This document shows positions 1 through 12,659 of a stretch of 64,000 bases of DNA, one piece after another. Origin of the DNA: Populus alba (lineage: Eukaryota; Streptophyta; Magnoliopsida; Malpighiales; Salicaceae); the NCBI RefSeq assembly GCF_005239225.2, contig NC_133289.1, forward strand, positions 13,066,889 to 13,130,888, in the 5' to 3' direction. The first letter of the stretch is position 1. Each line of letters opens with the position of its first letter. The position numbers and the translations under genes are program-made. The notes beneath the pieces are model-generated. The model did no database searches. It was not told the DNA's origin and saw only the letters and a program-made list of their open reading frames with translations.

Positions 1-1809
1 TTAGAAAAAAAAATTTAATGAAACAATTATACTAATAAATTCTTACAAAATCTAAGTAAACCAAGTGATAAACATAGAAGCTTTATTGAGTAGTTCTAAG
101 ATAATTGTTGCAATAACTCCTGTAGTTTCCAAACCAATTTTAAAACCATATAAGATCTTATTAGAATTCTTTAAAGAAATTAAGAATATCCTTTCACAAA
201 TAAAATTTCAAGTTGCTCCTAATACAACTCAATCTAAGGATATCAAAACTTTTTATATGTAAAATTGCTTATCTAATGAAGAGGATACTGGTATCGATGA
301 ACTTATACATGAACTATCTTCTTTTAAAATATATTATCCTAGACCAACAACTATATAGTTTTAGAAGAAAAAAAACTACAATTATTCAAAGTAAATACAA
401 CTGCAATTCTATCTATGAACATAACATAAATTGATTAGTATGATATCAAATTCACAATCTACATCAATAGATAACTATGATGTCCAATACTTATAAAACA
501 AAAACAAGTAATCCAAATAAGGAAATAAAATAATTCTTAGTAGATGAATTTATCAATATGCTAAAAAGTGGTGGGACAATCTTCTCACCTAATTCGACTA
601 TAGCGCTTTTTTTTCAAATCTAAAAAAAATAGATTTTAAGGGCCATTTTCTAGATTTTGAAAAATTCAGGTTAAAACAAAAAATAATCTAAAACTAAGCT
701 CACAATTCTATGAGTTGAATGTAATGCCTTTGGGTTTTTTATGTGAGTGTACATCAGGAAGTGATGTTATTAATTATTTATGAATATATTATATTTTTTA
801 TATGGTTTTTGTCTTTTGTGAAATCATATTCAAGCTCCTTGTTTTTATGGTTTTGTAGGCATAGTAGCTTCTTATTCATATAAAAATGGAGATTCTCAAG
901 CATACTGGCTACCAATACATAATCACATCCCCACTTACTGTTATCTACATAAGAATGGAGATTCTCAAACAGCATATTTGGTTTTTTGAATAGTAGATTT
1001 GCATTGTAGCACCTGTTACAAATCATTGTTGACTTCAATAATGATTTTTTTTTTCATTTTGATCATCAAACTTTCTTTTGATTTCATCCTTTTGTGTTTG
1101 TGTTATGTTTTAAATGTTTTTTCTGTTGTTTATTTTTATTCTTTACATTTTCTTGAGATACAAAGTTTTTGATAAGATTTAAAAGCTCAATTGGAGGTCC
1201 ATTTAATGAGACGTGGTTTTAATTTGTAGAATTAATACACAACCAAAAGAATGAGACCTATCTCAGATTTACTTGAAAAAATCATCTACGGTCCCTATAT
1301 TCTGCGTTGACTATGTTTTAGGTCCCTCTAGTTTTGAAGTTTTAGTTTTGGTACAAAACTTTATTTTTTTCACGTTTCAATCATTAGGTTCAAAAGAGGA
1401 GAGAGAATAAATAAAAAAAAGAAAGGAGAGAAAAAGTTATCGATTGGCTACATTTTGGTAATGAAAAAAATTGTTCTTAGTGTCAATGGGTTTGTCTTCT
1501 CAAGAAGAGTTTAATGGAGGTAGTGTTTTCATTTAAACTTGTTGGAAAAAGTAGATTGAGATTTGTTTAGTTTTTAATTCAATTGATTTTAGGGTATTTA
1601 GGGATGTGAACCAATTTATCGAGGTTCTTAGGATGTTTTAGGTCAAAACAAGTTGGAAAATAAGACTTTAAGATTAAAAAACTTGGACACTAATTTTCTA
1701 GTGGTTGAAGGTGACTAGAAACTAGTCAATGAGTTAACAACTCTTTTGCAACAACAGAGAACTCGTTGCCTGTTGAAAAAAAAAATAAAACAGATAATAT
1801 TCCTTAAAA
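1..1809. other. Intergenic, no gene seen
   Basis: AT-rich sequence without a supportable gene. The open frames are short and have no recognisable motif. The only structure noticed is a short direct repeat of the string tggagattctcaa at about 887 and 955, roughly 65 bp apart. Confidence 0.6.
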
Positions 1810-2280
1810 AAACATAAGTAGGGCGCAAGACTGTGCTTTTTGATAATTGATTAGATATATGGGCCTAGCCTACTAGGCCCAGTAGTGCTAGCCCCTCTCT
1901 CTTATTATTGTCATGGCTTTTCCTACATAAATATTGATTAATACCCTTTTTTTTGGTTTCAAACTATTTGCATTAATTTATTTTAAATAATGATTGATAT
2001 TTTTAATATTTTTTTATTTCAAACACGTTGAAAAAACAAATTAGAGCAAACAATGTTCCTAACATAACTAGTGCATAGGCTGCGTTTTTTTATGATTGAC
2101 TAAGCATATGGGCCTAGTCTGCTAAGTCTAGTAGTGCCCAACCTTTTTTATTTTCATGGTTTTTTCTTACTTCAATAGTCATTAATATTTCTTTTTTATT
2201 TTTTAAACTATGTGCATTAAATTATTTTAAATAGTGATTGATACTTTTTTTTTTTTTTTAATTTCAAATACGTTGAAGAC
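1810..2280. repeat. Tandem duplication, about 249-bp period, two diverged copies
   Basis: Two neighbouring copies can be lined up by shared landmarks. The string gggcctag occurs at 1861 and 2110, followed in both by a catggttttt-like stretch, a gcattaattattttaaata-like stretch, and a tttcaaa-acgttgaa stretch. Copies differ by many point changes and poly-T length, so the duplication is old. No coding capacity was seen. Confidence 0.65.
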
Positions 2281-4709
2281 ATTATTATAATTTGTTAGCA
2301 ATTTTTTTCTCTTATATTTTTTTAATATAAATTAGCTGTTTTTTAATGACATACTTATAAAAATAAAAAAATATTTTTTATTGACAATGAAAATTACTAT
2401 AACATAAAATAAATTAAAACACATAAAATGAGATAGACAACCACTTAGATTTACATCTATCTTTTGCTTTTATAGGAAATTAACTTCCCACCTTCACCTT
2501 TTTATTTGGTGGTGTTAACACCTTTATTTTATTTTATTTTATTAAACATAATTTTTTTTTTATTAAAAAAATTCGTGCTCCCTTAAACCGCATTCATTTG
2601 ACAAATCGTTTTTTTTATAATGATAAAAATTAACTTGAAATCCGACAAATAGCGAAACTATACAAGGCTGAATAATGTAGACTCACCGTACCAATTCTTC
2701 TGCATATATAATGTATAATTCCTTCTAGCTAAGAACAATATGGCCTCAGTCATTGACTGTGACGATGACTTAAATTTTTGGGAGATTTTTTTTTTCCACA
2801 TTTTAATTTTGAGTGGTTCATATATATTCTATGGTCTCTATCACAGTGACGATTTTTTTTTTTTTTTTTAACATGAGTTAATTGACAGCTATTTTGACAT
2901 ATTGCGCTGTTGAATATTGACTTCTTGAAAGTGTTTTTTTTTTTTTTTTTCATGCAAGAAGTAAATAATTAACGGAGAAACTTTTTTTTATTTATTTTAC
3001 TCCGTTTAATTTTCAAGCCAATTTAGAGACAGTTCAGCTTGAATAATCTAATATTATTTCTCATCTACGAGGCTGGCGGCGGCCGCCATGGGGTTAAAAA
3101 AATAGAACTTTTGAGGGAAAAAAACTCTGAATTGGTTGATCAAAAGACGAATTATTCTGCATCGAGGGAATTGTGTAATTATCCCATCTTTTTAAATTTC
3201 TATAAAAGAAGATAAGGTCATTAATATCTCTTTGTCAAATAATATGTTACATGATTAATTCTTCTTTCTAATAATATAAGTAAAGTTCATAATAAAGATA
3301 ATATATACTACAAAAATTTGAAAGGTTATTGAATTCACCTCGTAAATATTATAATATTATGGTCGGCTCTTATTCCATTACTAGTAAATACATAACAACA
3401 GTTAATATTTACTTGAAAAGCTTCTTTAATTACTAAAACCTCAACAATATTTGATTCTTTTATGTCGGTAAAGCAAAAGAAAACACATAGAATATATATA
3501 AACAAAATAAATGTATGAATGAAATAAAAAAAATCAATATTCTTAAAATCAACTTTTATTATCAATTCTTATTTATTAATAACGATATCCCAAAGAATTC
3601 AAGTAGTTTAAAAATAAAGTTTAAATTTTAAATAATCAATTAATCTATTATATTTAACAATCTGATTCATTTTTAAAGAGATGCATGTTAATAAATATGA
3701 AATAAAAAATGAAAATTTTAAATATTTTGTTTAAAGAATTCTTAGTCTATTCATAATTCATGAGTTTTTTTTTTATTTTTTTATAGAAATGAGAGATTAA
3801 AGTTTAATATTATCTTCACAGTATTAAGGTTGAAAAATATAGTTGATATATATATTAATCTGGGTTCATCAATTGAAAATTAAAATGTATGCATTATTCC
3901 CCACCAGCCGTCACCTTTTTCTAGAGTACTGAGATTTTCGTTCACTTACTTCAGTATATTAATTCAACACATGCTTTTTTAGATGCGCCATCGTTATTAG
4001 AAGATATCGAAGTTTAAGTCCCTCTTGTTTTTTTTTTTTTAAATATTTTTAAAAACATTTAAAATTTAAATTTTTTTATTTTAAATTAATATTTTTTGGT
4101 ATTTTTTGATAATTTTGATGCGCTAATTTTAAAAATAATTTTTAAAAAAATAATATATTATTCTAATACATTTATAATTAAAAAAATATTTTAAAAAATA
4201 ACCGGAACCACACTTCTAAAATTAGTTATTCAGCCGTCATGCTTTTTTAGATATCTTTTTGTTGGTTTTATTTAAGTTTAAAAGAGTTTTTTAGAAAATT
4301 AAATTTATTATTATTTTTTTAAAAAATTAATATTTTTAGATATTTTCATTTTAAAAAATAAAAAATATTATTTTAATATATTTATAAATAAAAAATAATT
4401 TAAAAAACAATAAAAACCATTTTACCCTCATCTTTAAATCAGTAGAAAAAGTCGCGGACTTTTTTAAGTTGAGGCTGCGGAGCACAATTCCACTTATAAA
4501 GTAGGTACGTAGTACTTGCCCCCTTCTAGTGGAAGAAATGGCCATGTGCTATGACTTTCTTCTAGCTGTGTCACGGATTTCTTTGCACAAAATGGGGCGC
4601 ACGACAAATAATATTACGAGTACAAATCTTGCCAGGTGTTTTGACGTTTTGCAGCCACACAAAAGTTCCCCTTCACATCGGCGAGGGCTTGGAAGAAAAT
4701 TAAATTTTA

Positions 4710-4760
<51 letters not shown>

Positions 4761-7700
4761 GGAGATATTCTGAAGGTTTTCTAATGTTTCTAGACTGCAT
4801 GCTGTAAGACAGTGTGACTAATTAATCATAAAATCGGCGCTTAAATAAACAACAAATATATTATATTGGAGGGAGGGAAAATTCAAAGAATCACTACTTA
4901 AATTAGTTTCTAGACGTGGGATCTTATAAAGTGGGAAGGTACATCAATATCACTGTGATATTAGTCTAATAAAACAATTTAAAAATATAAAATAATTAAT
5001 TTAAAATAAAACAATCAAATTTATATAAAAATACTTTCAAATCACAAAATAAATGGGATTAAACTCTTTTTTGTTTTAATTGTAACTTTTGTGTATTTTT
5101 TTTAATTAATATAGGTGTTTAAGTTAGCTTATTTACATCTCAACTATTTTTATGGATCATGAAATTAATAATTATATAAATTTTTAGTTGTATTAGTAAT
5201 TTTTAAAACATAAATTTAAAATTTAATTAGTTGAATATTTTAAATTTATTTTTATTTAACTTTAATTCTCGGAAAAAATGGTTCCATTCTTATCAAGCGG
5301 TCACTCATATCCTAGAATAATAATAATAATTATAATAATAACAGAATAATGTATTGTTAAAGTCTGTACACGCCACGTTTCGAAGAATACAAAAAAAATA
5401 TTACAATGATTACTTGATAGAAACCTCGGCTGCTTCGGGTTCAGTCACTAAATATTTTTTTTATTGAGTACGTTTCTATCTTATCATGAATATAACCTAC
5501 CTTTTCATATATGTTTTTTAAAATATGAATAAATAATTTAATAATAAAAGACTTCCCACTAAATGAATTATTATTCGTATACATGATATACATACAAGAT
5601 AGATAAGGATTTTAAAATCCCAAAAATATCAATTATTAAAAATAATTTATTATCTCAATACGAAAATTTTTAGATAATTTTTATTTTTAATATTGCTTGA
5701 ATATTTAAAAAAGCTTTTAAAATAGAATTTTCACAAAATTCTTAAAATAATTATGTAAAATTACAGCTAAAAGTTTCATATTTTTTTTTTTATTAATGTG
5801 AATATTCAGGTCTGCTTGTGCAATATTTATAGAACTCGAAAATTTCATGTAATTTATAAAGCACTTGCTATAAGAATTATTACCAAAAATCATATAACAA
5901 GATTGTTCATAAAAGTCTTTTATTATGGAGAAAAAAAAACATCATTCATTTTGTAAAATTTTTAAATTATAAATTTTTGGATTGTACTGTAAAATATTTT
6001 TAAATTAAAGATTTATTATCATACAAAAGTTCAAGCTATATCTCTTTTGACCAATAACAAATTTCAATCTTTAGATCTAATTAATTCCATGACCTCTTGG
6101 CCCTCAAATGTCATCACCAAGATCACATAATTTCCTCCTACGGTTCAAACTACTCCATGATAAAATAATTGAGCCTTATCATCAAATATTAGACCATATC
6201 ATAAAAATCATACTCTACCTACTACCATATTAGAACCTACGTACCCTTAAACCCAGCTTTAATTAAGAAACAATTAAATCAAATTTCTCCCATCAGTTTC
6301 TAGAAACCCTTATATATATATATATATATACATCGATCCAATATAGGATCCGACAAATATGGGATGGTGAGATTCAAACTCATGACTGTTTGCCATCAAG
6401 GCTTTGATACCATATAGAAGAATCATTTCAACCCAATAGTTTTAAAGCTATTAGATTAAGTTCTAGAATATAATTTATATTATTCTCTAACATAATTTTT
6501 TTAAAAAATTATAATCACTATAAAGTGTGATATTAAAGTGGGCATGTTCCAATTTTAATAATTAAGTGTGAATTCAATGATCTAGATCGGATGAGATAAA
6601 CAAAATAATTAAAGAAATAATTAGTGGTTAGTATTATTATGTACTAAATTATATCCATTCAATTTGAATTAAAAAATTATAGATTTAATACACATATATA
6701 ACGATCATTTTAGAAATATTTATTTAATAACAAATAATTAAGAACAGCAATATCACTCTCATAAAAAAAACAAAAAATATCTAAACTAAACAAAGCTTTT
6801 TTTTTTTTTTCCCATTCTTCCTAAAATAAAACAATACTGCCACAACCATTAGACCTTCCTGTGCCATCAAAATTAACAAAGAAAATAAATATCATACATA
6901 GATCACATGTATTTATCCCTATTTCTCCACAAATAATGAGCATCCATTGACTAGCCTTTCCTATTATCATAGTCAAAAACATAAATGGAAAGAGTATGGA
7001 TAAGTTTATTTTTGAAAGATAAATGAAAAATAAGGTCTATGATATTTGTTTTTAGAAAACAAATCAAATTAATTTCAAGCTTTTGTTTCAAATAAGTCTC
7101 CATCTTATTATATTTTCCTATAAAATCCATATGCATTAATTTTTCTTTACTTCTTACAAAATATTTTTACAACAAATTTTATTTTGTAAACTTTTTAAAT
7201 TATACATTTTGTTTTGGATTTATTACATAAAATTGTTTATAAAATTTTTAAAATTAAAGATTTATTATCATACAATTTTAATTTTAAAATGCTATAATTA
7301 ATATAAAATATTTAGAGCACCTCATTATGATATTGTTCATTATTATTTTTATAAACAATGATTATAAATATGAATAACTATATTTTAAACTTTTAATATC
7401 ATATTTTATTGGAACATAATAAAACTTTATAACAACAAACAACAACAACAACAACAACATTAATAATAAATTGATTATAATTAGAAAATATACAAAATAG
7501 ATATGTAAATCATTGTATCAATCTACAATACCAAAAAGTTTTATTTTTAATTTCATGTTCAATTTTTTTAATTACAGACTTTTATGCTTAAATTAATGAC
7601 TAATTTTTTAAATTTTGTTTAGGAAAGAACAAATTCAATAAAATAGGACTAAAGTGTAAAAACAAGGAGAAATCTTATGGCTAATTTCAAATTCATTAGA

Positions 7701-10498
7701 AAAAAGTTCAGTTTATTCTGTTTACTTCTTATCTTCTTCCTCTCAGTCTCTTAGTTTTTTTTTAATTTTAATTTTAATTATGACTCAAAAGTTAATTTTA
7801 TTAACATTTTAGTGCTTGAATTTAAGTGAGGATAGAGAAAATTTTCAACTCTCCATAATCCGATAATAAAAAAAAGCTAATTTTGATATCAATGGGATCA
7901 ATTTGATGAAGAAATATCATTGATGTATTTTTAGACCTTATTCTTGCCAAAGAATATCATTGATTTTGTCTATTTTAGATTTTTGGATTAATTAGTTTTT
8001 TTTAAGGTTTTAACAATATTTATTAGGTGTTTATAGATTAAAATAATTTGAAAAATAAATTTTTAGGAAGAGACCTCATGGCTTTCCAACCATCATTATG
8101 GTGGTTGGATTCTGGCAAGCAAATAACATGTCGTTTATTGCAACAAATAACATGTTGTTTATAATATTGCTTTTTTTTTTTAAATAAAACAGGATGGACG
8201 ACTTTGATTTTATATTTTTGGACTATTTTGAGTTTTTGCTAGGATGATTAGTTGGCTTTTTGAGTTTTTAATGGTGTTTATTATGTGAAAATAGGTTGAA
8301 ACTAGATTTTTAGAGAAAAAAAAACTCATGATTTCCTAGTCACCAATGTGGTGACCAAATTCTAGTAAGATGATGTTAAATTATTTTTTTAAAAATTTTA
8401 TGCTTTAATATTTTGTTGATTTTAAATCGGGCTTCATAATTTGTTTTAATTTTTTTTTTAGGTTTATCGTGATCTCGAACAACCGTCTCTATATTTAGTT
8501 GGTGCTTAATTTTATGAACATTTATTTTTATTATTATATAATTAAATAATTTTTTTTTTAATAAAATTTTTTTTATTAAACTCTATGGAATTAATAATTC
8601 AAATTGCAAGATATGCTAAAAAATCAAAATTTTTTTACTTAGTTAAAAATTTGATCTTAACAAGCACTCATAATAATGAAAAGAGTAAATATTAACTTGG
8701 ATAAAATCTCATATGAAATCAAGTTAATGTAACATTGATTAGTAATAGTGAAAGTGGCAGTTCCATGCTGTTTTTTTTATTATTATAAACATAGGTATTC
8801 AGACCAGTTTGCATGTATCTTAATTAATTTTATGAGTTTTGAAGTTAAAAACTATATAAACTTTTAATAGTTATTATATTAATAATTACAAGTTCGAATT
8901 AAAACTATATATTAAAAAAAAAAAAAGAATTCTTGATTTAAAACTCTTACTACTTGCCTAGCGGCAGCCCATGGTTTTCAGTTGGTTGAGATGTGAAGCT
9001 CGGCCTTTGTTTTAATTATCTCTGACGACCCTGGGAATTGAATTGAAACAGAGAATGTTGATCATTTTCCCCGTCTTTTTGTTCATCAATGCTTTTCCAC
9101 TCGGCAGGAAGAAATTCGAGTACAAAATTGAGTTAGTCAAGAAAAAAAGTTGTTCGAACATCAAACATGTAACACTCCACGGAAGCACAAGAAAAACAAA
9201 AGTACGCATAAACCAATATTAAATTAAAAACAAGCTATAACGTAAAGGAAAAACATTGTGCACACATTTATACAGGACTATTTATTATAATAATGAAATA
9301 ATGTTTTTACCGTTGTAGAAAAAAATGAGATGCCCTAGAGTTGGGGTAATTTCATCTTTTAACACAATTTATCAATTATTAAAATATTTTTTTAATTATT
9401 TTTTAAGCATAATAAAATTATCAAATTACCCCCAAATTAAAAAATAAATAAGCTAGAAAACATGTGGATATTATAGTCATTTTCTTTTCTAAAAACATCA
9501 AAGTAACAATTATACATCTTGAATAAAAAAAAATTAAATCATTTTTTTTTAATTATAAGGATCATCAAAGAGATTTTTTTTTTATCATGGATTAAATATT
9601 AATTAATTCAAAAACATTTCTAGTGCGTGTAGCGCACAAGTACTATAAGCAGTGTTTGCGACGCCTCCCAATAATAAAAACTGGTCATTTGTTTGGTGTT
9701 TGTTTTTTCTTGAATTGATCGTTTAACATTAATTTATTTTATATTGGGTTATTCAAATCTCATGACCTAAGTCATGAGTTTTAGAAGTTAACTTGGGTTG
9801 TCTCACCGTTTATTACCTATGTTATATGTCTATCATGTCATCTCAAATTGATTTAGACCATTTATTTTTTATTCCTTTTTTATTTAATCTCGTACTTGTG
9901 AAGATTTTTTTCAAAGTTATTAATATTATTATAAGATCGTATTTGTATCACTAACATGTTTACTTAACATGTTAACGTTTTGGAAGGTTAAAGATTTTGA
10001 ATCTGGAAGTTAGTTAGACGAAAGAAAAATACACACACTCATACTTGGACTAGGTGCGCTTGCTCTGGATGGCATATTAGAAGCACAAGTAAAGAGGACT
10101 ACGTCATTTGAATGGATGACACGACGTTCGTAGTTGTGTTCTTCAAAGGAGTCTCATCGAGTTTTGAAAAGATAATTACAACAATGCAAGTAAGAATTCC
10201 TCAAATAATTCTTGTCATTTCTAGGAAAGTTTTTTTGACAAGTGGTCTCATGAAAGCTGATCTTCAAAGCCATTGTCAAATGCAGAAAAGTATTAGCGAA
10301 CCATACACGGTTGCTCTTGTGATTAAAAGAAAAGTCCAATCACCACTCCATTTCTTGTTTATGGCTTCTTCCCACACAGTATATTACTTTGTGATATTCT
10401 TTTCAACCTTATAAACATAAATCTAACCTTTAAAACTAAGGTCTTTTTTATTTTTACAGACAAATAAAAAAAATCAAATTAAATTTTGTAGATATAGA
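2281..10498. other. Long AT-rich intergenic stretch with repeat relics
   Basis: No supportable gene in about 8 kb. It holds a (TA)n tract at 4709-4758 and AT-rich MITE-like fragments near 4020-4215 and 4260-4425, related to those at 28000-28150, 44705-44880 and 58637-58841. At 6360-6420 there is a stretch whose minus strand reads tggtatcaaagcc, like the initiator-Met-tRNA primer site of LTR retroelements. A short region at 9012-9200 has a coding-like minus-strand frame ending in TAA and could be a gene fragment, but I do not recognise it. Confidence 0.5.
4709..4758. repeat. (TA)n microsatellite
   Basis: An almost uninterrupted TA dinucleotide run of about 50 bp. The Ile-Tyr-repeat open frames over it on both strands are artefacts of this tract. 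Confidence 0.9.
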
Positions 10499-10571
10499 AC
10501 TTCAAATCCATGTATCTTTCAAATACCATGAAGATTGAGAAATAATATATTGTTTTTTGTTCTTCCAAGAA
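10499..10571 (-). pseudogene. Downstream fragment of Ty1/copia RNase H, left of the CACTA insertion
   Basis: Reading the minus strand away from the left end of the CACTA element gives a short peptide with W-K-N-K-K-Q followed by S-Q-S-S. This matches the copia RNase H stretch that normally reads W-K-S-K-K-Q then S-R-S-S. The frame joins exactly with the copia fragment right of the transposon at 19572 once the 9-kb element and one 3-bp target copy are set aside. Similarity is lost beyond about 10510, where the copia copy has been deleted or has decayed. Confidence 0.75.
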
Positions 10572-10588
10572 CACTACAAGATTTCACA

Positions 10589-11035
10589 GTTTTACCGACG
10601 GAAATATTCCGTCGGTGTGTGACAGAACGTTCGTCGGTAAATTATTTACCGACTATATTACCGACGGAATACTCCCGTCGGAATACCTTTTGTCGGTGAT
10701 TTCACATTCCGTCGCTATATCCGTCGGTAATAAAAAAAAACACATTTACCGACGGTTTTACCGACGGCCTGTGCGCGCCAAAAAAAAAAAGTTTCCCGCT
10801 TGGAATATACCGACGGAATACATTCCGTCGGTGTTATGTAAATACTGACGGACTAACTCCGTCGGCAAAAGTGTCGGTGATATTTCATACCGACCGAATA
10901 AATCCGTCTGTAAATACGTTGGTATTTTTATACCGACGGATTATTTCCGTCGGTGAGTATGTCGGTGATGGGATGGCATACCTCAGACACTGTCCAATGC
11001 CGACGGATTTATTCCGTCGGTAAATCCCTGTGTAA
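10589..11035. repeat. Left subterminal array of CCGACGG / CCGTCGG motifs
   Basis: The motif TACCGACGGA and its reverse complement TCCGTCGGTA occur about 20 times, often as head-to-head pairs separated by 4-8 bp so that each pair is a small palindrome. In En/Spm the element-encoded TNPA protein binds repeated subterminal motifs to bring the ends together and to control the promoter. A similar role here is inference. The array ends about 140 bp from the stop of the TNPA-like gene. Confidence 0.85.
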
Positions 11036-11178
11036 TTTTTTTTTTAATTATTTAGAAAAAAATAATATAAATTAATAGTAATACAAACCAATTATGCAAA
11101 TAAAATTTATATTAAGCAACAAAAACTCAAAGTTAAATAATATTCATTACAAAATGAATGTGTTAAAAAAAAAAACAA

Positions 11179-12617
11179 TTAATATAAAGGTGGAGGAGGA
11201 GGAGGAGGAGGAGGGTGGGGGTTAGGCGGCCAAAAAGGATTCGGCGCACATGTTCCGCCTTGTGTCATGTTCATGACCATTTGACGAAGCTCTTCATAGG
11301 CCGCTCTTTGTTGTTCAGACTCTGCTCTGCGTTGTTCGTCCGCCAATCTGTGTTGTTCGTTCGCCAATCTTTGCTCTTCTTTGAGTTGTGTGTACGCCTC
11401 TGATAGGTGGTCGCACCTTTGCTGCAAGGCCACAAACTCCTTAGATTGGGAGCTCGATACAGATTGGGAGCTCCCACTGGTTGAAGCAGTACTGGTCGAC
11501 CGCAACTTGGCAGCGGTAGTGTTGGAGAGCCCGTAAACCCGATTTTTATCAGGTCCACCTGACGATCCAGCCTCAATCCACAAATCCGGATCGAATTCCG
11601 GATGGGTCGAAGGATCATCCCCGTATCTCTCCCTCAACCGATTATTATAGGTCTCCTGAAAAAAAAAATAATCATATTCAATTCAATAAACATAATAATA
11701 ACTTACAAAATAAAATGGTTAAACAAACACACCACAAACTGTTGAGCACGGTTGTCAACGAACTGTTGCGTCCCCTTTTGGCGGTCATGACTCCGCACGT
11801 GCGTCTCCACGAACAGCTCCATAGGGCTCGGCTCACGTCCAAGAGACGTAGCCTATATATAATGAAAAAAATGTATTAACAACAAATTAATTGAACGATA
11901 TATTTCATTTAAATTAATCTTACCATCCGTTTCGCATGTGCAGCAAACGGAACGGAGCCGCCGGTGTGAGTTGTAACCGAGCCATGAATTTGCCGATTCC
12001 GGTTGCCGGCACTGGACTGTGAGCGTCGAGTGAACCACTCAGACGTCACGTGCTGAAGATAGTGCGGCCATATATCTTCCGGGATGTATATTGGTTTGAA
12101 ATCCCTCCAAACCGCAACATCGTTCCAGCCTTGTAACCCCTTATCCCTCGCTGTTTTTTTTGCTTTTTTCTAGGCGTCATACCAAAAATCACGCAACCTA
12201 ATTCACGCACGAAAAAATTACATTTCAAAACATAAATAATTATGTAAAAAAAATTCGTATTGTTTTCGATGTTACCTAATTGCCGCGTGATTTTCCCACA
12301 CCCTCCTCACAACACTGTCATGTTCATCGTCCCAGCAGAATCGATGCTGTATATAAAAAAATAATTTTTTAAAATGTTAATAATTTATTTACAATTATAA
12401 CATGAATTTATAATTAGAAATAAGCTGAAAATTATATATTAACACGAATCTCAAATCTACGAAACCATGCATTGATTTGAGGCATCCATTCAGCATCGGT
12501 TGACGGCGCAGGTGGTGTAGGTGCCTCTTCTTGAGAGGCACCTAAGGAAACATCATCATCGCTGCTAGACGAACTTGATTCGACTTGACGACCAGCTCTG
12601 GTTTTCATTTTGCGCAT
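11179..12617 (-). pseudogene. TNPA-like CACTA gene (plant transposase Ptta/En/Spm family), one in-frame stop
   Basis: The five-exon minus-strand model is 12617-12444, 12346-12276, 12197-11924, 11852-11733 and 11655-11179. All borders are GT-AG and the phases match, giving 372 codons. The N-terminus has a Ser/Asp run. The middle shows the family signature H-T-G-G-S with a following A-H-A-K-R-M, then M-E-L-F-V-E-T-H-V, then an R-E-R-Y-G-D-D stretch. The C-terminus is a Glu/Gln/Arg-rich coiled coil and a run of prolines. This layout matches the Ptta/En/Spm (Transposase_24-type) proteins thought to bind CACTA subterminal repeats. A TAG at 12170-12172 (codon 91) interrupts exon 3, between W-Y-D-A and K-K-A-K-K; everything else is open. 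A start upstream of 12617 cannot be excluded. A likely promoter module lies upstream at 14090-14640. Confidence 0.8.
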
Positions 12618-12659
12618 CTAAACAATTTTATATTAATAATTGTAAAATAAAATTCAAAA

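Noticed and set aside
4529..4800. Open frames on both strands with long Ile-Tyr repeats
   Set aside because: They are translations of the (TA)n tract and its flanks.
10112..10414. 100-residue plus-strand frame near the CACTA left end
   Set aside because: No recognisable motif, and the opposite strand is also open. It may be a remnant of the copia flank or of a captured gene, but nothing supports a product.
10589..11035. CRISPR-like regular short repeats
   Set aside because: Repeats are 8-10 bp, occur in both orientations at irregular spacing, and lie at the end of a plant DNA transposon.
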